A stretch of 12,119 nt of DNA from Conidiobolus incongruus B7586. Taxonomy: Eukaryota > Entomophthoromycota > Entomophthoromycetes > Entomophthorales > Conidiobolaceae. Location of the stretch: NCBI GenBank assembly GCA_000697335.1, contig JNEM01005288.1, forward strand, positions 1 to 12,119, given 5' to 3'. A program made the translations under genes and the position numbers. Shown here piece by piece: positions 1 through 8,372 of the stretch. Positions within the stretch are counted from its first letter, which is position 1. The number at the start of each line of letters is the position of its first letter. The notes below the pieces were generated by a model. That model was not told the origin of the DNA, ran no database searches, and saw only the letters and a program-made list of their open reading frames with translations.

Positions 1-743
1 TATAATAAAATTTAATACTATAAATTATTTTTTTTAAAAATGATTTTATAATAAATTTAATATTATTTTTGAAATCAAGCTTTTTTAACCAGTATTTTTA
101 ATATTATCTAGAAATATTTTTTATTTTATATAATAATTATAAAATATATAAATTTAAAATTAGATAATTTTTTTCAAAATATTAATAAAATTATATCCAA
201 TATATATCAAATTATAACTTTTATAACTATTATTAGTTTAAATAAACGAAAATATATATTTGCAAAAATAAAAAGATTTTATAAATGAATTCAATTAGTT
301 TAAAAATCATTATATTTTAGTTTTTATTAAAAAAATTATTATTAGGAAAGATTGTAAAAAATATTTAAAATGTTATATTAATTTACAACTTTAATTTTAT
401 AGCTTATATTCATTTATGTATATTACATATTAAATATTATTTTATTTAAATTGAATTTGATATATATTTTCTTATTAAAAACTTAGAGTGATATTTAAAT
501 AATCTTAAAATCAAATCTTTACAAATTTACATTTATTTAAAAATAATTATCTCACAAATTGGAAACTGGTACATAAATGACTTACTAAACTATATTATCT
601 CTATAATCTTAAATTTTCTGAAATTTTTTATTTGTGCTTTTATTTTGAAGTTAAAGTAAGATTTAATAGTATGTAGATATAGGTAATATAGTGTTTATAC
701 ATTTTATACCCAATAAATCTAATAATACCGGATATAAAATCAA
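1..743. other. AT-rich intergenic DNA, no gene seen
   Basis: This stretch consists of A/T runs and short TTTAAT or ATAAA words, with stops in every frame and no open frame of useful length on either strand. I looked for further exons of the minus-strand frame at 744-968, which would lie here, and found none convincing. A very short minus-strand frame near 545-575 is too small to support. Confidence 0.6.
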
Positions 744-968
744 TTATAAAGTACAAAACTTAGTTACAAAGATTTCTAAATTAATTACATTTTTGTAAAT
801 AAATGAAAATGTTAGGCCAACTATTCTGAGTGAGAATGACTCTTGACTAGGAATTTGGAAGTTAAGATATTTTAGAGAGTGACGAGGGGCAGAAACATTT
901 AAACATGAAGACCACTGAAGATGGGGTATAGAGGTTGGGTTATAACTGGGAAATCTGTTGAACATCAT
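744..968 (-). CDS. Possible small orphan gene or first exon, unknown function
   Basis: An open frame of 74 codons starts at a double ATG (968-963) with A at -3, after an in-frame stop at 987-989. I do not recognise the product. Residues 1-48 are rich in Pro, Ser, Asn and Gln (for example SYNPTSIPHLQWSS) and their DNA is clearly less AT-rich than its flanks, which is why I treat it as possibly coding. Residues 49-74 are hydrophobic and AT-driven, so the true coding part may end earlier at a splice donor such as the GTAATT in this tail; no following exon was found. A TATA-like box lies about 120 bases upstream. A four-codon upstream frame (982-968) ends in TAATG, overlapping the start. It could also be a decayed exon or chance. 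Confidence 0.3.
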   Translation of the reverse strand: MMFNRFPSYNPTSIPHLQWSSCLNVSAPRHSLKYLNFQIPSQESFSLRIVGLTFSFIYKNVINLEIFVTKFCTL

Positions 969-974
969 TATTTC

Positions 975-1682
975 AACCTCATTATTTTACAGCGATTTGT
1001 GTTAATTAAGAGTGAAACTAAGAGAAGGTATTATGCTTTAAAATTAAAAATAGAATACAATAACTGTTATGTTAATCGAAAACTATTTATACACCAATAA
1101 ACTCAAATTAAGTCACTGATATTGAATATCAAATTGAATTGGAGTTCTTAATGATCTAATGTTTGACCTGTTCATCTTAATATTTTCTCCCTAGTGTTGA
1201 AATTGAGTTTCTTAGAATTTAGTTTAAAAATTGCCCTATATCAAAAAGTTCTTGACCAATTATCATTTAATATAAAATTAAGTTTAATATTTATAAATAT
1301 TTATTAATATATTGATATAATTAATACAAGAATAATTAATTCGTTTTTAAAGATCTTATAATGATAAATAATTATTAATGCACATCATAATAAGGCTATA
1401 CTGATTATATTAAGGTTAACAAGTTTTAAATGATATACTATATATTAATCCTTTTTAGAAATTAAATTTCATTTTTAATTTTATAATGGTAAATGATGCA
1501 ATACTTATGAATTTAAAATTGGGTTTAATTTTATACAATATTCAATAAATTATAATTGATAATGATAATATCATTTATAAGTATTAACAATTGATTAATA
1601 AACTAAGAATCAAGAATTTATTAAACTTGAATCATAATTATAATATTTAAACTTTTTTACCAAATCATTTATCAAATTTCGG
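975..1682. other. Intergenic, probable divergent upstream regions
   Basis: This gap lies between the minus-strand frame at 744-968 and the plus-strand RING gene, and would hold the upstream regions of both. Positions 975-1260 are less AT-rich than the rest and contain the TATA-like box at 1084-1092 and the palindrome at 1117-1131. From about 1260 on it is plain AT-rich DNA with no gene seen. Confidence 0.5.
1084..1092 (-). promoter_or_regulatory. TATA-like box upstream of the 744-968 frame
   Basis: On the minus strand this reads TATAAATAG. It lies about 116 bases before the ATG at 968, which would leave a leader of roughly 85 bases if transcription starts 30 bases downstream. TATA-like words are common in DNA this AT-rich, so the support is only positional. 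Confidence 0.25.
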
Positions 1683-1692
1683 TATATAAATA
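1683..1692 (+). promoter_or_regulatory. TATA-like box of the RING gene
   Basis: TATATAAATA lies 45-54 bases before the ATG at 1737, a suitable distance for a short-leader promoter. The flanking GG on its 5' side and the lack of an equally good word nearby make it the best candidate. In such AT-rich DNA this remains a weak call. Confidence 0.4.
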
Positions 1693-1736
1693 TCTGTAAG
1701 TAATTAAATTTTGGTTAATTCTTTGATTCTAAAATT

Positions 1737-2630
1737 ATGAAGTGTTGCATTTGCTTAGAGTGCTTATTCTGTAAATATGATAATGTTGATAAAGTAGCAT
1801 GTGTTACTAGATGTATATTCCTATTGCTTTATAATGTTATAATAATATTATTAATTATTTAATTATATTTTAGGTGGTCATTTATTTCATAAAGAATGGT
1901 AAACTATATTATTTAATTAGTTGGGATTTCATATTTTAATATAAACTTTATTTATTTAGTATTTCTGAATTTTTTAATCAAACCAGCGCTCTCTATACTA
2001 CCGAATGCCCTCTTTGCCGATTAAGAATAAAACGGAATGAAGTAGTTGCACTCTGTGGAGATATTCGATGTGATTGTGATTTTAAACCTGTTATTGATGT
2101 AAACCATTTGATAAACTTGAAAGGTAATGAAAATGATATTAATCATAAGGTAAAAGTATATAATATACCTTTTTTCAATCTAATAATAACTATTAATATA
2201 GGTTCAATTATTAATAGATATTTTAAGAGGTGTTGGAGCTCAAAATCATAGTGCCATGGATCAATTATTCCAAATAATTATATCAACCTTATCTGAAATT
2301 AATATTGAATTAACTAATGATAAAGCTCAAATCCATATCCTAGAAAATGAATTATTGGAAAATTATTCAGTAATGAATTCTAAAAATTTCCTCATCTCGA
2401 ACAAAAAATTGAACAAGTTAACCAAAAAGTTTGGGGAGTTGGGCATTAGTATAAAAACCAGCGAGACCGCGCAAAAGAATTTGGAACTTGTAGGAAAATT
2501 AGAGGATATGGAAATTGAATTGGCTAGATATAAATCTTTTTTCCATCATTTGAATTCTTGTATGGATCAGTTTAATGATGATATTGGATCACTAACTAGA
2601 GACTGTTCGAGATTAAGTTTAGGAGACTAG
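1737..2630 (+). CDS. RING-H2 / coiled-coil protein, TRAIP-like probable E3 ubiquitin ligase
   Basis: Four exons (1737-1812, 1874-1898, 1960-2149, 2202-2630) join through GT-AG introns of 61, 61 and 52 nt into 239 residues. The start has an in-frame stop just upstream and A at -3. Residues 3-53 form a RING-H2: C3-x2-C6, then C26-G-H28, H31, C34, and C50-P-L-C53. An extra C9-x2-C12 and a Cys-rich CGDIRCDC (66-73) follow no family pattern I know. Residues from about 100 to the end are rich in Leu, Ile, Glu, Lys and Asn and look like a coiled coil. A RING at the very N-terminus followed by a coiled coil is the layout of TRAIP, a ligase acting on stalled replisomes. Human TRAIP is about 470 residues and ends in a PCNA-binding motif; this protein is half that and has no such end. 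The RING is firm, the TRAIP assignment moderate. No gene for a partner lies nearby. Confidence 0.8.
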
Positions 2631-2644
2631 AAAATGCTAGTTAA

Positions 2645-2650
2645 AATAAA
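2645..2650 (+). terminator. Possible polyadenylation signal of the RING gene
   Basis: AATAAA starts 15 bases after the TAG stop. The position is plausible for a short 3' UTR, but this hexamer occurs often by chance here. Confidence 0.3.
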
Positions 2651-4572
2651 GGTAAATAGACAAATTTGAAATCTGTTAAATTATTTAATAATCATATTTT
2701 GAGGAGCTGATATGTATATTGAAATATTAAATATAGATCAATGCATATCTATTAAGTTGATGTTTAGATATGTATTAATACACGTTTACTTGTTTTATTA
2801 CCAGCATATCATATCACCATAGTTAAAGTATTATTACTAATGGATTACATCATTACTAATATTTTTTAGATCTTTTAGTAGCATTAATCTAAATAATATA
2901 TCTTGTGAAATATTATGCTCTTTAATATTTAAAATATTATATCATTATTTGTTTTATTGTTTTTTATTTAGCTAACATCATTTGTAATTTACGAAAATGA
3001 ATTTCTTTTATTAACCTAAAATATTATTTAAAATTAAGGATTTGAATGTTTTCTGAAATATTTTGAATTTTAATCTAATATATTTATACACATAATAAAT
3101 AGGTCTAAATGATTACAAAAGGTATATTATTGTTAAATACTTTTTAATTATAATAATTTAGAAATTTGAGTTGTAAAAGAAATGGAAAATATTTTAATTT
3201 CTGATTTTTTAAATATATTGTTAATTTTAAAGAATAAATAGTATACAAGATATATAAAAGAATTAATATTTTTATACAATATATATAAACTATTTATTTA
3301 TCAAAATATTGTCATTTAAAACTTCAAAGTTGAATTTACTTCTATTTACATTAAATAATAATTTTCATAAGTTTTTTATTTCAATATTTTTGAAACTTAA
3401 TAACAAACCCTTTATAATTATTTAAGGTTTGTAAAAAACCAATAATAATTATATTTTATTTATAAACGCCATTTATTATTAAATTTCATATTTCACAACT
3501 AAAACAGTTATTATTAAAAATTTACTTAAATTTAATAAATTGATTCTTATTATTATTATTTTAATAATAAAATAATTAATATATAAAAAATATTTATTTA
3601 GTTAAACAATTATTAAGATGATTTAAAAATTATATAAGTATATTATGTTAAATTTTAAACTTGATTTGATTAATAAAAATATTAATCATATACCATATCA
3701 TTAACTAAAAACTTAGAAAACAAACTAGAGTACTTATCTACATATAAAACATAATGAAAATATAACTAAATAAAAAAGTACTATACCAAATTATTATAAT
3801 TAATATATTTTAAATTCTTTTATATAATCTATTATTTAAAACCAAATTAGATAATTAAGTTAAAATAACCTTATAATTTTAAATAAATATTTTATATTTT
3901 AATTAAATAATAATATTTATAATAAATTATATTAGTTTATAATATTCTTATTAAGTATTTAAAAATTATTTAATTAATATTAAGTTTTATATTTTTTAAA
4001 TAGAACTATTTTTATTTAATATTCTTATTATATATTTAACATACTTATTATTTTACATGATAATTATGAAACATATAAAACTAAGATTTTTTTATATAAA
4101 AAATTAAAAATTATTAATATTTTTAATATAATTATTAAATTGTAATTTATGTAATTATAATTGTTTTAAGTAATTAATAAAATATACAAGAAAATAAATT
4201 CCTATAAACAAATTTAATTTGGTTATAAAATATCAAATTTTAGTCTTTAATAAAAAGAATTAATTATTAGATAATAGAAGTTGATTAAAAATAAAACATT
4301 ATTAATAATAAAAAAGAGAGTTAATTTTTTATCATTTATTAGTTTTAGAAAATCATACATCAAATATTACATTTAATTTTGATTTAAAAGTTGGAAATTA
4401 TTTAATTTCTTGAGTAATATAAGCAAATGAAAATATGTAGAAAATGAAGAAAATATCATAAGGCTTATTTTATGAATTTGATGAGATTTATTACAAGATA
4501 AAAAAGTTTACCTTATTCATATAGCTATCAGTTAGTTAATTTGAAATCATTAAAATTGATCAAATCTGTTCA
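2651..4572. other. AT desert between convergent genes
   Basis: This is the space between the 3' ends of the RING gene and the AMMECR1 gene. Positions 3060-4300 are almost pure A/T, and 3901-3960 has three G/C in 60 bases. There are simple TTA/TAA runs near 3545-3580 and a short hairpin at 2741-2775. No open frame, RNA gene or recognisable mobile element was found. Confidence 0.6.
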
Positions 4573-4578
4573 TTTATT
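4573..4578 (-). terminator. Possible polyadenylation signal of the AMMECR1 gene
   Basis: On the minus strand this reads AATAAA, about 40 bases after the TAA stop at 4619-4621. It lies inside the CATTTAT...TGGCGAGAT motif that recurs near 6541. Distance fits a short 3' UTR; chance occurrence is likely at this base composition. Confidence 0.3.
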
Positions 4579-4618
4579 AAATGTGGCGAGATTACAAAAG
4601 CAGTCTTGTGAAGGTAAT

Positions 4619-5499
4619 TTAACGATGCTTCAGCTTCAAGTATTCATCATATGTTAAGGTATATTTTTCAGATTGATATGTAACAACTTTGATACTCTCC
4701 AAGAATTCGTCCGTAACTTCGCTCCTATACCCACCTTTTTGTAATAAATGAAGGATAGTTGTCTCTTGATCCCAACCTATATTCAATTTAATAAGACATT
4801 AAGCAGAATAATATAAAATAAATTTTATACCTTGCTCCTCTATAATTCAAATAAAAAGATAAATCAAATAAAAATTAATAAAAATACAAATATATTTAAA
4901 TGATTTAATTACTTGCAATTTCTGGTAAATATGTGGCAGTTTTGGTTCTACCATATTCATTCTTAAATTCAATTCTGATACCATGTTTACCAACCTATTT
5001 GATTATTTAATATCAACTATGATTACACTCAATTATACTTAAATACCTCCCAATCAAGATAATTTTTAGCTTGTTGAAAATTAATTAATAAAGAAACACT
5101 GATATACAAAATAAATTAAAAATAAATACTTAAAATGGAGTTGATTTGATCACCTGCAAGATAAATCAGGAACTTCGTCCAAAGTAATTGGAGAAAAGCG
5201 AGAATCTTGAAAAGCACTTTTTAGGATCAAGTTAATAAAATTTAGCAGTCTCAAATTGTAAAAAATAACAAATACCTAATCAAAGCATAGTCCTTCAAAC
5301 CTTCGACAAGGTCCATATCTCCAAAGTTACCGATACAACCTCTTAAGTGAGATTCCCCATTTCTAAAAATATTCCAAGTAACAAAAAGAGGAAATTGATT
5401 ACTGTCAAATTCATTTTTAATAATTTGTCTATTATTTTCCAAACTATTAATTAAATGATCAAAACAATATTTACAATGATATTTGGAAACTACTGCCAT
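4619..5499 (-). CDS. AMMECR1: AMMECR1-domain protein, complete, six exons
   Basis: Exons in order are 5499-5276, 5216-5154, 5098-5047, 4994-4913, 4839-4831 and 4776-4619, giving 195 residues. Introns are 59, 55, 52, 73 and 54 nt, all GT-AG, nine-nucleotide exon included. Family hallmarks are present throughout: YCFDHL (11-16), FPLFVTW (36-42), LRGCIG (52-57), QDSRFSPIT (78-86), VSLLINF (97-103), LDWE (110-113), VGKHGIRIEF (114-123), TATYLPEIA (132-140), KEQGWDQ (141-147), KGGY (157-160) and LTYDEYLKLKHR at the end. This spans the whole conserved domain, so the protein is little more than the domain; human AMMECR1 has an additional N-terminal region. The family occurs in archaea, bacteria and eukaryotes; its biochemical role is unsettled, and LRGCIG is its best conserved motif. 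The second intron has a GTGATC donor whereas the other nine introns in the window begin GTA. The ATG has A at -3. The assignment is very secure; the exon joins are fixed by homology. Confidence 0.95.
4831..4839 (-). other. Nine-nucleotide microexon of the AMMECR1 gene
   Basis: The minus-strand bases AGGAGCAAG are preceded by TTATAG and followed by GTATAA. Joined to the A ending exon 4 and the GT opening exon 6 they encode Lys-Glu-Gln-Gly, which restores the AKEQGWDQ block that I recall from human AMMECR1. Reading through either neighbouring intron meets stops. Skipping the exon would keep the frame and replace KEQG by one Ser. Confidence 0.85.
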
Positions 5500-5527
5500 G
5501 TTAATTAAAATGTAATTAGATTAAAAC

Positions 5528-5534
5528 TTTATAA
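5528..5534 (-). promoter_or_regulatory. TATA-like word upstream of AMMECR1
   Basis: On the minus strand this reads TATAAAG, about 29-35 bases before the ATG at 5499. The same heptamer occurs again at 5597-5603, about 100 bases upstream, and would leave a longer leader. I cannot choose between the two from sequence. Confidence 0.25.
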
Positions 5535-5979
5535 TTTTTTTTAAAATAATTTGATTTTAATTGCTCAAAGTTAGAAAATAAAGCTTTTTTGAATTGCTTT
5601 ATAATCATTTTTAAATTATGGTTCGATGGAGTTTATTCAATTAATTAATTAGAATTTATGGAGAAATGATTTAATTTTACTAGGTCCAGACCCTATTTTA
5701 ATAATTATTTAATTGATTTTTAATAGATAATTTCAGGTATTTAAAATATATTTTGGAAAAAAGATTTCTAATTAATCTATATCTTAATGATACTTAAAAC
5801 TTCCACCACTAATAACTCAAATTTTTATCAGGCTATTATCAATGAAAAAGATATTTACTAAAAGAAATGAAACTCATTGATATTACATTATTAATATGAA
5901 GAATTGATAAATAGCTATTTAACTGATATTATCACTAATTAACATTTATCATAATACATGATTATTATATCAATCAAAT

Positions 5980-6003
5980 TATATATATATATATATATAT
6001 ATA
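5980..6003. repeat. (AT)n microsatellite
   Basis: An uninterrupted alternating T/A run of 24 bases. It lies about 480 bases upstream of the AMMECR1 start, in plain AT-rich DNA. Confidence 0.9.
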
Positions 6004-6313
6004 ATTAAATTATTATTACAATCATATTAGCATTTACTGGTTTCAAAAAGGCATATGGTATACCTATTAGAAATATAAATTCAACAATAATACTATGATT
6101 TGACAAAAATATATTATCAATAAATAACCAAATATTCTGTATTAAGGTATATGGAAGATTATCTGTTCATTAAGACAAATGTCAACGCGCTTATTAATTA
6201 TTATAATTTTAATAATTTAAATTTTTCATATTAAATTTTACAATCACAAAATAATATGTTTAAATAATTTTAATAGTATATTTTTTATTATATAAATTAT
6301 CTAATTATGTAAT

Positions 6314-6330
6314 TATATATATATATATAT
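6314..6330. repeat. (TA)n microsatellite, short
   Basis: An uninterrupted alternating T/A run of 17 bases followed by a pyrimidine run (TCTCTTTTTT). Confidence 0.85.
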
Positions 6331-7886
6331 TCTCTTTTTTTAACTAATGTAATTCATTTCAATCCATTTAAATTTTTATTTAATTCAAACTAACCTTATC
6401 TCATTTATTGAAATTTAAAGTTTATAAAATTTGAGTAGAGTTTATAATAAATTATATTAAGAGAGCTATTTTTTTAAATTATATAAAAGTAGATTTATAG
6501 TTATTAACATTTCAATTTTAGTTATGATAAAATCATCATACATTTATATGGCGAGATATCAGTTTATGGTTGAAATTACAATTGATGTTTAGAAATAATA
6601 ATATAGAAACGTGCGGTGTATTTAAGTATGGTTTGCAGGGATTCAAAATTCAAAGCACTTAATAATTAGGTATATAGGTTAAAATAACTTAGTTATAACG
6701 TTAGTGGTGTGATGAAAACTGGTGAGTATAATGAGTTTAAACACAAATAAAGATGTAACCCCATAAGGAAGAAATATTGGTGCATATTTGATTGGTGAAA
6801 TAATTTGTATATTACCAATATATTAAACAAAAAAATTTTTGGGACACGGTGAATTTATTTCAAATAACTAACAAAAGGGTTATCAATTTAAAAGTCTATC
6901 CAAGATAAGTATATTTTAACAATGAATAAATAGTATATATTTATACCGAAAAACTTTAACTTGAATTAAATTGCTTTAATTTCAAAATAATAATTTTTTA
7001 GTTAAATGAAATGCTTAAAATTATCAAAAAGAAATCTAGAGAAGAATACAAGCTAAAAGGATTCATAAATATTTATGGTTGATTTCAACGTTTAAGGTTT
7101 TTTAATTTTAAAATTATTATTAAATTTCATTTTATTACAAATCAAGTTATTCATATATTTAATTTATACTCAAATAAATTCTATTCAAACTATTATTATC
7201 TATGCCAATTTTCACTAAATATCCTTTTATTCTCTTTATATTAACTAGTAATGCAAAGTAATATTATAGAATTTAGGTTGACTATATTAAAACCTCCTAT
7301 AATTAAATAATGCTTTGTATATATTGCTTATTTAGTTGACTTTCATTATTTTTCAATTATATACAGCAAATCAAGTTTTTTAAAAGAGGAATTTCTTCAA
7401 CTAGTTAATCTAATTTATATCAAAATTAATGGTAGATCAAAAAGATCTATAAAGATCGATCGATTCTTCAAATATTATATTTAATTTAAACTTTAATTCA
7501 GACATTTTATATAAATTCGAATCAAAGGAATATTAATAATTAATAAAATATGATAAATAAGTTTAAATCTTATTTAATCATTGGTTTGATTAATAACCCT
7601 TAACAATTAATTTGATTCGAAGTTAATCATAAATATATTTATCTTGTATGTATCATATAAATTAGGTTAATATAGCTACCATAAAAATATATGATTGACA
7701 TTAGTTAACTAATAAACTTAAAATGAATATCTAATATCATATGAATGCAAAATTATTTGATTTGATGATTTTAATAAATGATTATATAATCAAGATTTGA
7801 CTAATTTTCAGTTTTTAATTCAAACACAAATAAGACAACCATCATTTTATTCCCCTGATATCATAGTGAATGATCTATTCTATTTG

Positions 7887-7896
7887 ATTGGCTAAT
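7887..7896 (-). promoter_or_regulatory. CCAAT-type motif upstream of the zinc-finger gene
   Basis: On the minus strand this reads ATTAGCCAAT, a good match to the core bound by the HAP/NF-Y complex known from fungi. It is about 480 bases upstream of the ATG at 8373. Plain ATTGG occurs elsewhere in the window, so only the extended core and the place argue for it. Confidence 0.25.
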
Positions 7897-7929
7897 ATTT
7901 TTAAAATCCTTCTCTTTTTAAGGGTTATT

Positions 7930-7970
7930 GAGTTTAAAAAAATTATTTCTATAATTATAATTTTAAACTC
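7930..7970. repeat. Compound inverted repeat (hairpin)
   Basis: The outer arms GAGTTTAAAA (7930-7939) and TTTTAAACTC (7961-7970) are perfect 10-bp complements. Nested inside, AATTAT (7941-7946) and ATAATT (7951-7956) form a 6-bp stem with loop TTCT. The unpaired bases between the stems are one on the left and four on the right. It lies about 400 bases before the zinc-finger gene start. Its function, if any, is unknown. Confidence 0.6.
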
Positions 7971-8372
7971 CGACTGTTGAAATACTACATATAATAGGTA
8001 TATAGTGCCTTGGCTTGAATGTAAAGTAATTATTTTGTTCATCTTTGTACTTCAAGGTATCCATTCACTTTTTACTTCCTCCCAAAAGTGATATTATATA
8101 TCTTATGCTTTCTTTTCATATTAAATATCTCTATATTTCGAAGTCTTGATATTTTTTTGATATATCGAACACTCGATTTATTGAATACCAAATATCATTA
8201 TTCAAGAAATATAATTATATGATCCTTTGATTTAGAATTTATTAACACACTTTGACTAACTCTATCAATATATTCTATTATAACTTATATTCGATATCAT
8301 TAAGAATATTTATTATGAGCTATCATTAAACTTTAATTAATTTTATTTATAAAAATAGTTCAATCAAGCAAC

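Larger units (their letters stand above)
5535..8372. other. Long divergent intergenic region, no gene seen
   Basis: About 2.8 kb separates the starts of the AMMECR1 and zinc-finger genes. It holds two (AT)n tracts, a slightly GC-richer patch at about 6540-6900, a GATC cluster near 7435-7461, a CCAAT-type word at 7887-7896 and a compound hairpin at 7930-7970. Positions 7830-8110 are also less AT-rich than average and could be the upstream control region of the zinc-finger gene, or an undetected short 5' exon. The longest frame in the 6540-6900 patch is only 30 codons and I do not call it. Confidence 0.5.

Noticed and set aside
4582-4640. tRNA-like box A word TGGCGAGAT
   Set aside because: It mismatches the box A consensus at the key AG positions, no box B or cloverleaf follows, and the downstream bases are AMMECR1 coding sequence.
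6693-6785. Thirty-codon minus-strand frame with hydrophobic product
   Set aside because: Too short, no splice partner found, no promoter-like word; expected by chance.
7516-7621. Eleven-base inverted repeat TTCGAATCAAA / TTTGATTCGAA
   Set aside because: The arms do not extend and lie 84 bases apart; one such pair is expected by chance in 12 kb of this composition, and there is no element between them.
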